Shown in pieces: positions 1-10,063 of a stretch of 64,000 bases of DNA. Position 1 is the first letter of the stretch. The number at the start of each line of letters is the position of its first letter. Source of the stretch: Campylobacter bilis. GTDB lineage: Bacteria; Campylobacterota; Campylobacteria; Campylobacterales; Campylobacteraceae. Location of the stretch: contig NZ_WUED01000005.1 in NCBI RefSeq assembly GCF_016806695.1, forward strand, positions 62,001-126,000, in the 5' to 3' direction. A program made the translations under genes and the position numbers. The notes under the pieces are model-generated. The model was not told where the DNA came from and ran no database searches. It worked only from the letters and a program-made list of their open reading frames with translations.

Positions 1-745
1 TGTAAGCGAATACATACAATCTAATATTTCTTTAATCCAGGCCATGATAAAAGCAGGCTATGAGAATAAAGCAACCCTTGCTAGAAGGGCTGAGAAAATG
101 CAAGAATGGCTTAAAAACCCTAGTCTTTTAAAAGCCGATAAAAACGCCCAATACGCTTATATTATTGATATCAATCTTAACGATATTAAAGAACCTATTT
201 TAGCTTGCCCTAACGACCCTGATGATGTGGCAACTTTAAGTGAAATTTTAGCTGATGAAAAACGTCCTAAAAACATTGATGAAGTTTTCGTGGGATCTTG
301 CATGACAAATATAGGACATTATAGAGCTTTAGGCGAAATTTTAAAAGACAAAGGCATGTTAAAAACCAGACTTTGGGTAGTTCCACCTACTAAAATGGAT
401 AAGGCTCAGCTTATTAAAGAAGGATATTATAGCATTTTTGGTGCTGCAGGCGCTAGAATAGAAGTTCCAGGCTGTTCTTTATGCATGGGAAATCAAGCTA
501 GAGTAGCAGATAATGCTGTGGTTTTTTCAACCTCTACAAGAAATTTTGATAATCGTATGGGCATGGGTGCTAAAGTCTATTTAGGAAGTGCTGAACTTGC
601 AGCAGTTTGTGCAATTTTAGGAAAAATTCCAAGCAAAGAAGAATATTTACAAATTGTAAAAGATAAATTAAATGATGCACATAAAGCCAATATATACAAA
701 TATTTAAATTTTAATGAAATTAAAGATTTCGAACTTGAAGATTGA
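1..745 (+). CDS. acnB: Aconitate hydratase B, C-terminal part (partial)
   Basis: This is the end of aconitase B, which interconverts citrate and isocitrate in the TCA cycle in the cytoplasm. The frame is open to the left window edge, so the gene begins outside; about 247 residues are present of a protein that is normally about 850. Cysteines in GSCMTN and in GCSLCMGNQ are the three expected ligands of the 4Fe-4S cluster, and [10 protein letters not shown] is the typical substrate-site region of the family. The ATG at 44 is internal and not the start. The gene is followed after 41 bp by an ankyrin-repeat gene on the same strand. Confidence 0.96.
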   Translation, partial: VSEYIQSNISLIQAMIKAGYENKATLARRAEKMQEWLKNPSLLKADKNAQYAYIIDINLNDIKEPILACPNDPDDVATLSEILADEKRPKNIDEVFVGSCMTNIGHYRALGEILKDKGMLKTRLWVVPPTKMDKAQLIKEGYYSIFGAAGARIEVPGCSLCMGNQARVADNAVVFSTSTRNFDNRMGMGAKVYLGSAELAAVCAILGKIPSKEEYLQIVKDKLNDAHKANIYKYLNFNEIKDFELED

Positions 746-786
746 TTCCAATCTAAATCATAAAATCAAATTTTCAAAGGAATAAA

Positions 787-2025
787 TTGAAATTATTATT
801 TATTTTGCTTTGTTGTTTTGCAAGCTTAATAGCTAATGACGCCATTAAGGGCAATGAAACCACAAACGATAAAACATTTTTTGATAATAATTTAAACACA
901 GAGGATTGTAACGCAAATACAAAATGCAAAGAATCTTTAAAAAATCAAGATTTTATAAAAGAACTTTACCGTATTTCTAATAAAATTAGAGGCGATAATA
1001 GCTCTTGTAATGGCATAAGTTATTTATCAAAATTACAAGAATTTGATAAGTTGCTTTTGCAAATCTTTAAAAATCCTCTTGCATATCAAAAAGGCCTTAA
1101 TACGACTAAAAATCTAGAAAAAAAATATAATATTTTAAAATCTTATTTTAGGTATTGGGCTTATCAAAGTATAGGAAATTTTAGACTTTATAAAGCTTTT
1201 TGGCAAGAATATAAACAAGCTAAAAAACCTTTAGAAAAATATTTTGAAAAAAAATTTAATTTCGATGAAAATAAAAGCATTTACTATACTAAAAATGCTT
1301 TAAATGAATTTTTAAATTGGGCTGTAGGACAAACAAAAATTTATAAAGACATCACTCCTTTAGCAAAAATCGTAGCAAATCAAAACCATTCTTTATCTTA
1401 CATACAAGATTTTATCTTTGCAAACAATCCTACTCAAGATGAACTTACTATAGCTTTACAAGCAGCTTTACTTAATCAAAGAAGCCAAGATATTTTAGAA
1501 CTTTTAATCCATTTTGGAGCTAAGATTGATGAGGGGTATGAAAGTGCTATTTTTTACGCTTTAGAAAATTATGAAAATACGAATTTTCTCATCCAAAAAG
1601 GTGCTGATGTCAATCAAGTTAATGCCTTTGGCAAAAGCCCACTTTTTTATGCTATAGAATTCAATCATACTGATATAATACAATTATTACTTCAAAATGG
1701 GGCTAATGTTAATCAAAGATATATTAATAATAACGAAAAATTAGCATTAAGTGCCAATATAGGATCCAATACGCCTTATTTTATTACATTTTGTGCTTTA
1801 GATCATAGTTCAAAAAGTGTTTTAATGCATGCTGCAACCTACGGTGATGTTAGTATTTTAAAACTTCTTTTATCTAAAGGTGCTGATTTAAATGCTACAG
1901 ATGATTTGGGTTTTAATGCACTAGATTTTGCCTTAGCAGCCAATAAAAAAGAAAATGCTAATTATCTAAAAAGCTTAGGTTTAAAAGCAAATGAAAAATT
2001 ATTTTATGGAGGAAATTTAGAATGA
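787..2025 (+). CDS. Secreted ankyrin-repeat protein
   Basis: A 412-residue protein with a hydrophobic N-terminal signal (about residues 1-17), then a helical cysteine-containing segment, then ankyrin repeats from about residue 215 to the end (blocks such as GKSPLFYAIEFNHTDIIQLL and a last repeat near residue 345-400). Ankyrin repeats bind other proteins; the partner is unknown. The start is a TTG at 787 with AAAGGA six bases upstream. It corresponds to the protein next to acnB in C. jejuni (Cj0834c type). Its stop overlaps the next start by 4 bp, so it is co-transcribed with the dehydrogenase and antiporter. Function is not known. Confidence 0.85.
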   Translation: MKLLFILLCCFASLIANDAIKGNETTNDKTFFDNNLNTEDCNANTKCKESLKNQDFIKELYRISNKIRGDNSSCNGISYLSKLQEFDKLLLQIFKNPLAYQKGLNTTKNLEKKYNILKSYFRYWAYQSIGNFRLYKAFWQEYKQAKKPLEKYFEKKFNFDENKSIYYTKNALNEFLNWAVGQTKIYKDITPLAKIVANQNHSLSYIQDFIFANNPTQDELTIALQAALLNQRSQDILELLIHFGAKIDEGYESAIFYALENYENTNFLIQKGADVNQVNAFGKSPLFYAIEFNHTDIIQLLLQNGANVNQRYINNNEKLALSANIGSNTPYFITFCALDHSSKSVLMHAATYGDVSILKLLLSKGADLNATDDLGFNALDFALAANKKENANYLKSLGLKANEKLFYGGNLE

Positions 2026-2771
2026 AAACTGCATTCATCACAGGTGCGAGTTCAGGATTTGGGGAGGCCTGTGTGGAAGCTTTTATACAAGAAGGCTATA
2101 AAGTCATTGCGCTAGCACGCCGTAAAGAACGTCTAGAAAAGCTTAAAAAAACTTATAAAGATAAAATTCACACCCTTTGTATTGATATAAGAGAACAAGA
2201 TATTCTTTTAAAAAGCATAGAAGAACTCCCTCAAGATTTTAAAGCTATTGATGTTTTGTTTAATAATGCAGGATTGGCTTTAGGAATAGATGAATTTGAT
2301 AAATTAAGCTTAGAAGATATCAATACCATGGTAGATACTAATATAAAAGGCTTTTTGTATGTTGCTAAAGCTATCATCCCCATACTTCGAAAACAAAAAA
2401 ATGCCTATATTTTTAATCTAGGATCTGTTGCAGCACGCAATCCTTATTTTGGAGGCAATGTGTATTGTGGAACCAAGGCTTTTGTAAGACAATTTTCATT
2501 AGCTTTAAGAAACGACCTTAGAGGAAGCAATATAAAAGTTACAAATATCGCCCCAGGACTTTGCAAAACCGAATTCACCCAAGTACGCTTTAAAGGAGAT
2601 ATCCAAAAAGCAGATGCTGTCTATGAAAACACACAATTTATCAGTGCAAGTGATATTGCTAAAGTAGTTATGTCTATTATTAAATTGCCTAGTCATATTA
2701 ATGTCAATGAAATAGAACTTATGCCTATAACACAAACTTGGAATGGATTTTATATAGAAAGAGATAAATGA
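2022..2771 (+). CDS. Short-chain dehydrogenase/reductase (YdfG-like)
   Basis: A 249-residue classical SDR. It has the cofactor-binding TGASSGFGEA at the N-terminus, NNAG near residue 85, and the catalytic YxxxK in YCGTK near residue 151, followed by IAPGLCKTEF. The family member most alike in layout is E. coli YdfG, an NADP-dependent dehydrogenase of 3-hydroxy acids such as serine; the substrate here is inferred only. A strong GGAGGAA Shine-Dalgarno lies within the end of the ankyrin gene and the start overlaps its stop (ATGA). The 3' end likewise overlaps the antiporter gene by 4 bp. Confidence 0.88.
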   Translation: MKTAFITGASSGFGEACVEAFIQEGYKVIALARRKERLEKLKKTYKDKIHTLCIDIREQDILLKSIEELPQDFKAIDVLFNNAGLALGIDEFDKLSLEDINTMVDTNIKGFLYVAKAIIPILRKQKNAYIFNLGSVAARNPYFGGNVYCGTKAFVRQFSLALRNDLRGSNIKVTNIAPGLCKTEFTQVRFKGDIQKADAVYENTQFISASDIAKVVMSIIKLPSHINVNEIELMPITQTWNGFYIERDK

Positions 2772-4501
2772 GAAAATTTTTAATTTTATTTTTATTACCT
2801 TTAATCGCTTTTGCTAATTCTTCACAAGCAATTGCCAATGCTAATTTATTTGGAGCTTTTACTATCATACCGCCTTTAGTTGCTATCACTTTAGCCTTTA
2901 TCACAAAAGATGTGATTTTATCACTTTTTGCTGGGGTTTTAAGTGGGACTTTTTTACTTAGCCTTTCTGAAAATATTTTCAAAACAAAAGAACTAGCCTT
3001 GATCAATTTTTATCATACTGCTGTAGATTCTTTTTCAAAAATAATTTCTTATATTTTAGGTTCAACCTCTGATCCTATTAATGCAGGCATTATCTTGCAA
3101 ATCCTTTGTATAGGTGGTTTAGTAGCACTTATCACTAAAATGGGTGGTGCAAAAGCCGTAGCCTTAAAATTTGCTAAAAGATCTAAATCTGCTTTATCAG
3201 CTCAAATTAATACTTGGTTTTTAGGACTTTTAATCTTTTTTGATGATTATGCTAATTTATTAATTGTTGGACCTATTATGCGTCCTTTAGCAGATAAATT
3301 TAAAATTTCGCGTGAAAAATTTGCCTTTATTATTGATTCTACAGCAGCACCTGTTGCGGGAATAGCTGTGATTTCTACTTGGATAGGACTAGAAGTTTCT
3401 TTGATAAAAACCGCTTATGATCACATAGGCATTAGTGATATTAGTGCTTTTGGCATTTTTGTTGAAACCATACCTTATCGTTTTTATAATATTTTTATGC
3501 TTTTTTTTGTGGTCATGACTGCAATAATGGGACGCGAATTTGGTTCTATGTATCAAGCCCAAGTGCGTGCAAAAACCACAGGAGAAATCGCTCCTTTATC
3601 AAAATCTAGCACCTTAAATACTGCAGAACTTGAAGATCAATTTTTAGCTCCTAAAGAAAACATTAAAATCAGATCCTTTGATGCTATTGTTCCTATTTCT
3701 ACTTTGATCACTTTAGCTATATTAGGATTTTATTTTAATGGACTTAGCACATTAGAAGGAGAGGAATTAATACAAGCAAAACTCCATCCTTTATCTTTTG
3801 AAACCTTTAGAATAAGTTTTGGCAATGCAGATTCTTCAGTAGTCTTATTTCAAGCTGCTTTATTTGCTGCTATTGTAGCAATTTTCATAGGTTTACGTCG
3901 CAAAATTTTCAATCTCAAAGAAGCCATAGAAACATGGATTTATGGGTGGAAAACAATGATTTTTACCATTGTTTTACTTTTATTTGCCTGGTCTCTTTCA
4001 AGTATAGTAAAAGATCTTGGAACTTCTTTATTTATCACAAGTTTGCTTGCAGATAAGTTACCTGAGTTTATTTTACCCGCTACAATTTTTGCTTTCGCTT
4101 CTGCGATTTCTTTTGCTATAGGGACAAGCTATGGAACTATGGGGATTTTAATGCCACTTGCTGTACCCTTAGCTCATGAAATTGCTAAACTCAATGGCAT
4201 GGATGCTAATGCTATGCATCATTATATGATCATTAATATAAGCTGTGTTTTAACAGGAGCTATTTTTGGAAATCACTGTTCTCCAATTTCTGATAATGTT
4301 ATTCTTTCCTCTATGAGTGCAAAATGCGATCATATGGAGCATGTTAGAACACAAATTCCTTATGCTTTATTTATTTGTATTATTTCTTTAATCACAGGCT
4401 ATATTCCTGTGTCTTTAGGGATTAATGTATGGCTTATTATACCTTTAAATTTCATACTTATTGTCATTTTACTCAGACTCATTGGAAAGAAAATTCCATG
4501 A
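2768..4501 (+). CDS. NhaC-type Na+/H+ antiporter family protein
   Basis: A 577-residue inner-membrane transporter with an N-terminal signal-like helix and about a dozen further hydrophobic segments. Features of the Na+/H+ antiporter (NhaC/PF03553) family include the [13 protein letters not shown] segment near residue 160, the repeat-like [18 protein letters not shown] near residue 455 and the [11 protein letters not shown] segment near residue 500. The ion specificity is inferred from family membership; some relatives transport amino acids or other solutes. It is translationally coupled at both ends (ATGA overlaps with the dehydrogenase and with trmA). Confidence 0.85.
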   Translation: MRKFLILFLLPLIAFANSSQAIANANLFGAFTIIPPLVAITLAFITKDVILSLFAGVLSGTFLLSLSENIFKTKELALINFYHTAVDSFSKIISYILGSTSDPINAGIILQILCIGGLVALITKMGGAKAVALKFAKRSKSALSAQINTWFLGLLIFFDDYANLLIVGPIMRPLADKFKISREKFAFIIDSTAAPVAGIAVISTWIGLEVSLIKTAYDHIGISDISAFGIFVETIPYRFYNIFMLFFVVMTAIMGREFGSMYQAQVRAKTTGEIAPLSKSSTLNTAELEDQFLAPKENIKIRSFDAIVPISTLITLAILGFYFNGLSTLEGEELIQAKLHPLSFETFRISFGNADSSVVLFQAALFAAIVAIFIGLRRKIFNLKEAIETWIYGWKTMIFTIVLLLFAWSLSSIVKDLGTSLFITSLLADKLPEFILPATIFAFASAISFAIGTSYGTMGILMPLAVPLAHEIAKLNGMDANAMHHYMIINISCVLTGAIFGNHCSPISDNVILSSMSAKCDHMEHVRTQIPYALFICIISLITGYIPVSLGINVWLIIPLNFILIVILLRLIGKKIP

Positions 4502-5574
4502 GTCTTGAAAAATTTGGAAATTTTACAAGCCTGGAAGAAAAAGCTTCTTTTATAAAAGAATATTTTAAAGAATTTTATCAAAAAGATTTTAAACTTTTTT
4601 CTTCAAAAAACAAGCATTATCGTACAAGAGCTGAATTTTCTTTCTACCATCAAAATGATGATCTTTTTTATGCTATGTTTAATCCTCAAAACAAAAAGAA
4701 AATCATCGTTGAAAATTTAGAATTTGTAGATGAAAAAATTTATGCTTTCATGCCTAAGCTTTTAAAATATTTGCGTCAACACCCTACTTTAAAAGAAAAG
4801 CTTTTTGCAGCGGAGTTTTTAGCTGCTAAAAAAGAACTCAGCACAAGCTTGCTTTATCATAAAAATATAGAAAATATTCAAAAAGATTTAGAACTTTTAA
4901 GCCATGATCTTCGTATCAATCTCATTGCAAGAAGCAAGGGCAAAAAATTGGTTTTTAAAACAGAAAATTTAAAGCAAAGTCTTTATATTCAAAATAAAGA
5001 AATATTTTATGAAGTTAATAATGATTGCTTTATACAGCCCAATACTGCCATAAATGAGAAAATGATTGATTGGGTATGTGAAATCTTACACACTCAAAAA
5101 AGAATGGATCTTCTTGAACTTTATTGCGGATATGGTAATTTTACCCTTGCTTTAGCACAATTTTTCAATAAAATTTTAGCCACTGAAATTTCAAAAAGCA
5201 GCATTCATTTAGCCTTGAAAAATTGCCTTATTAATAATGTTTCAAATATCCATTTTGCAAGGCTTTCAAGTCAAGAATTAAGCTCTGCTTTAAAAAAAGA
5301 AAGAGAATTCTTTCGTTTAAAAAATATTTCTTTAGATTCTTTTAATTTTTCTCATGTTTTAGTCGATCCACCCCGAGTTGGACTTGATAAAAGCGTAATA
5401 AATTTAATTAAAAATTATAAAAATATTATTTATATTTCTTGCAATCCCATCACCCTAAAAGAGAATATAAAAGAATTAAACCTTACACATAAGATAAGTG
5501 ATTTTGCCCTTTTTGATCAATTTGTAAACACTCCTCATCTTGAATGTGGAGTGTTTCTTAGTAAAACATTATAG
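4498..5574 (+). CDS. trmA: tRNA (uracil-5-)-methyltransferase
   Basis: A 358-residue SAM-dependent methyltransferase that makes 5-methyluridine at position 54 in the T-loop of tRNA. The SAM motif [14 protein letters not shown] is near residue 200, the DPPR motif near residue 300, and the catalytic cysteine in YISCNP about 25 residues later; this order is typical of TrmA. I place the start at the ATG at 4498, which overlaps the antiporter stop (ATGA) and matches family length. The longer frame back to 4429 would run deep into the antiporter. A 9-bp inverted repeat (5526-5534 with 5548-5556) lies inside its 3' end. Confidence 0.93.
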   Translation: MSLEKFGNFTSLEEKASFIKEYFKEFYQKDFKLFSSKNKHYRTRAEFSFYHQNDDLFYAMFNPQNKKKIIVENLEFVDEKIYAFMPKLLKYLRQHPTLKEKLFAAEFLAAKKELSTSLLYHKNIENIQKDLELLSHDLRINLIARSKGKKLVFKTENLKQSLYIQNKEIFYEVNNDCFIQPNTAINEKMIDWVCEILHTQKRMDLLELYCGYGNFTLALAQFFNKILATEISKSSIHLALKNCLINNVSNIHFARLSSQELSSALKKEREFFRLKNISLDSFNFSHVLVDPPRVGLDKSVINLIKNYKNIIYISCNPITLKENIKELNLTHKISDFALFDQFVNTPHLECGVFLSKTL

Positions 5575-5663
5575 TTTTAATTAATTTTATTAAAAAGCCA
5601 TGTAAAGATTGCAAAAACACTCTATTATGCTAAAATACCATGCTACAAATCCAAGGAGAAAAC

Positions 5664-6875
5664 ATGCTAGAATTAAACAAAATTTATAAAGCTAAGCAAC
5701 AAATTTCAAACTTTATAAACAAAACTCCTTTTATATATTCTTCTTTCTTAAGTGAAATTTGTAAAAGCGATATTTATCTTAAAAATGAAAATTTGCAAAT
5801 GACAGGAGCTTATAAAATCAGAGGTGCTTATAATAAAATAGCTAATCTTAATCAAGATCAAAAAAAACAAGGAGTAATCGCAGCAAGTGCAGGAAACCAT
5901 GCCCAAGGCGTAGCTCTTAGTGCAAAGAAATTTGATATTAAAGCCATTATAGTAATGCCTGAATCCACACCTCTTTTAAAAGTATCTGCTACCAAAGCTT
6001 TAGGTGCAAAAGTCATACTTAAAGGTGATAATTTTGATGAAGCCTATGCCTTTGCAAACGCTTATGCTAAAGAAAATAATCTTAATTTCATCCATCCTTT
6101 CGAAGATGAATTTATAATAGCAGGTCAAGGCACTTTAATGCTTGAAATGCTTGATGAAATCAATGATCTTGATATGGTAATTGTCCCAGTAGGAGGCGGG
6201 GGCTTAATTAGTGGTATTGCAAGTGCTGCCAAGCAAATTAATCCTAATATTAAAATCATAGGAGTAGTAGCTAAAGGTGCGCCGGCAATGTATGAAAGCT
6301 TTCATGCTAAGAAAATCAAAAATTCTAAAAGCGTGCGCACTATAGCAGATGGCATTGCTGTGCGTGATGTCAATCCTATTAATTTTGATATTATTTTAAA
6401 ATGCGTTGATGATTTTGTTCAAGTTGACGATGAAGAAATTGCTAATGCTGTGTTGTTTTTGCTTGAAAAACATAAAATCATCGTAGAAGGTGCAGGTGCT
6501 ACGAGTGTGGCTGCTCTAATCCATCATAAAATCCGTACTCAAAATCATAAAAAAATTGGCGTAGTTTTAAGTGGTGGCAATATTGATGTTCAAATGCTAA
6601 ATATCATTATAGAAAAAGGGCTTTTTAAAGCTTACAGAAAAATGCAAATTCATGTTACTTTAATCGATAAACCAGGTGCCTTACTTGATCTTACAGACAG
6701 TTTAAAATCAGCTCAAGCAAATATAGTAAAAATTGATTATGATAGATTTTCTACCCATCTTGATTATGGCGATGCTATGATTTCTATTACTCTAGAAACA
6801 AGAGGCAAAGAACATCAAGAAGAAGTAAGAAAAATTCTTAACCAAAAAGCTTTTAATTTTTACGAAAGTTTTTAA
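5664..6875 (+). CDS. ilvA: Threonine ammonia-lyase (threonine dehydratase)
   Basis: A 403-residue PLP enzyme converting threonine to 2-oxobutanoate, the first step of isoleucine synthesis. The PLP lysine is in TGAYKIRGA (residue 51), the glycine-rich phosphate loop is VGGGGLISG, and a single C-terminal ACT-like domain (IHVTLIDKPGALLDL onward) replaces the two domains of enterobacterial IlvA. An in-frame ATG at 5640 exists, but the one at 5664 has AAGGAG at the right distance, and the likely -10 box (TAAAAT, 5631-5636) would put the transcript start after 5640. Its stop overlaps the convergent truA stop. Confidence 0.93.
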   Translation: MLELNKIYKAKQQISNFINKTPFIYSSFLSEICKSDIYLKNENLQMTGAYKIRGAYNKIANLNQDQKKQGVIAASAGNHAQGVALSAKKFDIKAIIVMPESTPLLKVSATKALGAKVILKGDNFDEAYAFANAYAKENNLNFIHPFEDEFIIAGQGTLMLEMLDEINDLDMVIVPVGGGGLISGIASAAKQINPNIKIIGVVAKGAPAMYESFHAKKIKNSKSVRTIADGIAVRDVNPINFDIILKCVDDFVQVDDEEIANAVLFLLEKHKIIVEGAGATSVAALIHHKIRTQNHKKIGVVLSGGNIDVQMLNIIIEKGLFKAYRKMQIHVTLIDKPGALLDLTDSLKSAQANIVKIDYDRFSTHLDYGDAMISITLETRGKEHQEEVRKILNQKAFNFYESF

Positions 6876-7594
6876 TAAGAAATACGACTTAAATAAAGCC
6901 CATTTGGCGGTACTAAAAAGCGATTATATTGCTTTTTAGTTTCAATTTGATCTTTAAGTTCTTTTTCACTCATCTTTTCTTCTAAAACCCTCAAAACACT
7001 TGCCACACTCAATCTGATTTGCCCTCTTAAAAAACCATTAGCCTTAAAGCAAAATACGCTAAAATCTTTATACGCATAAGCTTTAGCAGAAAAAATTTCT
7101 CTTACAGTGCTTTTATTATTTCCTCCGCTTTTACAAAAAAATTTCAAATCTTTTTTTCCTACAAAAAGCTTTAAAAGGTCGTTAGCTTTAACAATGTCAA
7201 ACTGGGGATAAAAATACACATAAGAAGCCATAAAAGGATTATAAGCTCTATGAGAAAAAATATAACGATACTCCCTACTTTTAACATCAAATCGCACTTC
7301 AAAATCGTCTTTTACTTTTTCAATTTTTTTAATATGAATAAAAGGATGGGCAAATTGATTGATTTGCTTTTGCAAATAGATAAAGTCTTTAAAATGCTTC
7401 CCGCACTCCACACTTGCTACTGCATAACTTGCATGGACACCTTTATCTGTTCTTGAAGCCATTAAAACAGAAGAAAAAATTCCTAAATGTGATAAAGCCA
7501 TATTTAAAGTATCTTGAACACTCTTTTTATGCGGCTGCATGGCAGAACCTAAAAAAGCTGATCCATCATAAGAAAAAATAAGCTTTAATTTCAT
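6872..7594 (-). CDS. truA: tRNA pseudouridine(38-40) synthase
   Basis: A 240-residue TruA that converts uridines 38-40 of the anticodon arm to pseudouridine. The catalytic aspartate lies in SRTDKGVHA near residue 50, with the family segments DGSAFLGSAMQP at the N-terminus and LRGQIRLSVASVLRV near residue 190. It is the last gene of the glmU-led operon, starting directly at the end of the LptF/G gene. It ends tail-to-tail with ilvA with overlapping stop codons (6872-6875), leaving no room for an intergenic terminator. Confidence 0.94.
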   Translation of the reverse strand: MKLKLIFSYDGSAFLGSAMQPHKKSVQDTLNMALSHLGIFSSVLMASRTDKGVHASYAVASVECGKHFKDFIYLQKQINQFAHPFIHIKKIEKVKDDFEVRFDVKSREYRYIFSHRAYNPFMASYVYFYPQFDIVKANDLLKLFVGKKDLKFFCKSGGNNKSTVREIFSAKAYAYKDFSVFCFKANGFLRGQIRLSVASVLRVLEEKMSEKELKDQIETKKQYNRFLVPPNGLYLSRISY

Positions 7595-8619
7595 TAATAA
7601 CGGCTTAAAATGATTTTATTAAAACACAAAAACGAAATCAATAAGCTTAAAGAAAAAATTCCTAAGCAAACCAAAATAGGAGGCTGAGAAAAGGAACTTA
7701 AAAGACTAAAATATACAGCAATTACCCCAAACATACCCAAATACACATAGCCTTTTTCGTAGCGGTAAGTTACCAAACCAAAACATAATGCAAAAAGTGC
7801 GCTAGCAAGGGGGAATAAAGCTATTGTCACATAAATTACAAATTCTCTTGCTCTTTGGGGATTTTCGTTTAAATCATTCCAATATTCATAAAATTTCTTT
7901 GTTTGAAGATCGTCTGCATTTAATTGAGTATTAACCACTAAAGTATCAAATTCTCCGCTAAAAACATCTTGTCCTTGCTCAAAACTATACATTCTGCCTT
8001 GATTTAAATTAAAAGCAAAACCATCATCTTTTCTTTGCACATATGCTTCTTTAGCGATAATTAATTGTTCTTTATCTTCTGCTTGATGTTTAGGTCTATA
8101 CATAATGATATTTTCGTATTTATCATTATCTTGCTTTTCTATAAAAATCATCCAATCTAAAAATTTCTGCCCAAACTCACCTGTTTTATAATTAAATTTC
8201 ACTCGAGTACTTTTATAATTTATAAAATTATTTTGAAGTTCAAATACTATAGGTATCATCACTAAAGCTACAATAAGCATCAAAGCACTAATTAAACCTG
8301 CGATTTTAAGAAAGAATTTTACCAAAATCATAGGAGAAAAACCCAAGGTAAAAAGTACTATGCTTTCATTTTCTTTAGAAAGTCTAAATAAAGCCAAGGT
8401 TAAAGAAATAAAAAAAGAAATAGGTAAAGTAAAAATTAAAATTCTAGGCAACATAAAACTATAAAGTTTTAAAAGATCTAAAAAGCTAATTTCTATACTT
8501 GAAGTGAGTTTAGCAAGCTGGATAAAAAACACCATAGAAACAATGGTAAAAAGCACAAAAAAAATAGATAAATTAGTACTTAAAAATTGATTTAAAACAT
8601 ATCTTAAACTAAGTCTCAT
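7594..8619 (-). CDS. LptF/LptG family permease (YjgP/YjgQ)
   Basis: A 341-residue inner-membrane protein with about three N-terminal and three C-terminal transmembrane helices around a periplasmic domain (about residues 120-255). This is the layout of LptF and LptG, which with the ATPase LptB extract lipopolysaccharide or lipooligosaccharide from the inner membrane. I cannot tell LptF from LptG from sequence alone, so no symbol is given. It overlaps the upstream prepilin peptidase gene by 4 bp and sits in an operon with envelope genes (glmU, uppS), which fits the role. Confidence 0.85.
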   Translation of the reverse strand: MRLSLRYVLNQFLSTNLSIFFVLFTIVSMVFFIQLAKLTSSIEISFLDLLKLYSFMLPRILIFTLPISFFISLTLALFRLSKENESIVLFTLGFSPMILVKFFLKIAGLISALMLIVALVMIPIVFELQNNFINYKSTRVKFNYKTGEFGQKFLDWMIFIEKQDNDKYENIIMYRPKHQAEDKEQLIIAKEAYVQRKDDGFAFNLNQGRMYSFEQGQDVFSGEFDTLVVNTQLNADDLQTKKFYEYWNDLNENPQRAREFVIYVTIALFPLASALFALCFGLVTYRYEKGYVYLGMFGVIAVYFSLLSSFSQPPILVCLGIFSLSLLISFLCFNKIILSRY

Positions 8620-9395
8620 GAAAATAATCCTGAATTTTTATAAAATAAAACTACTATAAAAGCAATGTTTAAAAAAGGTATCATAGCAAGTTCTTGAGTT
8701 TTGAGGGCTTTATTTTTTAAAAAAACAAAAAAAGGCAGGGTTAAAAGTGAAGCTAAAAAAAGTGTTAAAAAACCGTATTCAAAACCTAAAATTCCAGCTA
8801 TACCTGCCATAATGATAATATCTGCATCGCCTAAATTATCAAAAATTTCATTTTTATTTTGAAAATGTTTTAAATAAAACACAAAGCTCTTAAGTAAAAA
8901 TATAAATCCTGCAAAATTAAAAGCATTTAGAAAAAAGCCTTCTTTTAATTCTTTAAAAATTAAAAAATACTCTATTTCACCTGGCTTAAAACTATAAAAT
9001 AAAGCAAATAAAAAAGCACTCCAAAGCAAGCTTTGAGGCACGGCTTTTAATTGCATATCAATTAAAGAAAGTAAGAAAAAATTAAATAAAAATAAAGATA
9101 AAAGCAAAAAATCATACAAACAAAAGCTTAAAAAATATACTAAAACAAGTAAAATTATGCCCAAAATTTCGTTTATAAGCAAAGAAAAAGGCAAAGCACA
9201 TTTACAATTGCTACACTTTGCTCTTAAAAAAACATAAGATAAAATAGGAACAAGCTCATAAAATCTTATCTTCTTTCCACAAGAAAAACAAAAAGAATGC
9301 AATGTAAACAAAGGCTTTTTCTCCACTATTCTAGAAGCTAAACTCGCACAAAAAGAACCCAAACAAGCCCCTAAAATCATAATAAAAATAATCAT
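8616..9395 (-). CDS. Type 4 prepilin peptidase (A24 family)
   Basis: A 259-residue polytopic membrane protease that cleaves class III signal peptides of (pseudo)pilins. The N-terminal cytoplasmic zinc-type motif is seen as CFSCGKK and CSNCKC, which is part of the N-methylase half. The two catalytic aspartates are expected in IDMQLKAVPQ (near residue 120) and in the GDAD segment near residue 190. Campylobacter lacks ordinary type IV pili, so the likely job, by inference, is processing pseudopilins of the type II-like DNA-uptake system. It is overlapped by 4 bp at both ends within the glmU operon. Confidence 0.85.
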   Translation of the reverse strand: MIIFIMILGACLGSFCASLASRIVEKKPLFTLHSFCFSCGKKIRFYELVPILSYVFLRAKCSNCKCALPFSLLINEILGIILLVLVYFLSFCLYDFLLLSLFLFNFFLLSLIDMQLKAVPQSLLWSAFLFALFYSFKPGEIEYFLIFKELKEGFFLNAFNFAGFIFLLKSFVFYLKHFQNKNEIFDNLGDADIIIMAGIAGILGFEYGFLTLFLASLLTLPFFVFLKNKALKTQELAMIPFLNIAFIVVLFYKNSGLFS

Positions 9396-10060
9396 TTACC
9401 AAATGTTCTTTCTCTATGATGAAATTCTTGAATGATTTTTTTAAATTCTTTTTTAGTTAAGGATGGAAACAAAGTCTCGCTAAAACAAATTTCAGCATAA
9501 GAACATTGCCAAAGCAAAAAATTTGAAAGTCTTTTAGCATTGCCTACGCGTAACATCAAATCCACATCTAAAGGCAAATCTAAATTCTGAGTTATATTTT
9601 CTTCATTTAATTCAAGGCCTTTTTCAACCACACGCTTAGCCGCTCTTATGATTTCATCCCTTGATCCATAGCTTATGGCCAAATTCACACAAAGTCCATT
9701 GCAATGTTTTGTTTTTTCTTCAACCAAGGCTATTTTTTGCCTTATTTTTTCATCTAAACGCAATAAATTCCCTATAGCTCTTAAACGCACATTGTTTTTT
9801 TCAAATTTTTCTAAAGCTTCATTTAAACAACGATCTAAAAGATCAAAAATGAAATCAATCTCATCTTTAGGTCTATTCCAGTTTTCTGTACTAAAAGCAA
9901 AAAGGCTTAAATGGGAGATTTTTTCCTCCACGCACACTTCCATAAGTTTTTGCATGGTTTTAACCCCCTGAGAATAGCCTAATTTACCCAAAAATCCTTT
10001 AGATCTAGCCCAACGCCTATTTCCATCCATAACAACAGCAAGATGTTTTAATTGATTCAT
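9392..10060 (-). CDS. uppS: Undecaprenyl diphosphate synthase (cis-prenyltransferase)
   Basis: A 222-residue cytoplasmic enzyme that extends farnesyl diphosphate with isopentenyl units to make the C55 lipid carrier for peptidoglycan, LOS and N-glycan assembly. The diphosphate-binding motif VVMDGNRRWAR is at the N-terminus, SLFAFSTENWNRP is near residue 55, and the C-terminal LRVGNAKRLSNFLLWQCSYAE matches the family's conserved RTGGE/RxSNFLLWQ region. In that region a typical RTGGE reads RVGNA here, a mild deviation. Three bases separate it from the upstream unknown gene. Confidence 0.93.
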   Translation of the reverse strand: MNQLKHLAVVMDGNRRWARSKGFLGKLGYSQGVKTMQKLMEVCVEEKISHLSLFAFSTENWNRPKDEIDFIFDLLDRCLNEALEKFEKNNVRLRAIGNLLRLDEKIRQKIALVEEKTKHCNGLCVNLAISYGSRDEIIRAAKRVVEKGLELNEENITQNLDLPLDVDLMLRVGNAKRLSNFLLWQCSYAEICFSETLFPSLTKKEFKKIIQEFHHRERTFGK

Positions 10061-10063
10061 TTT

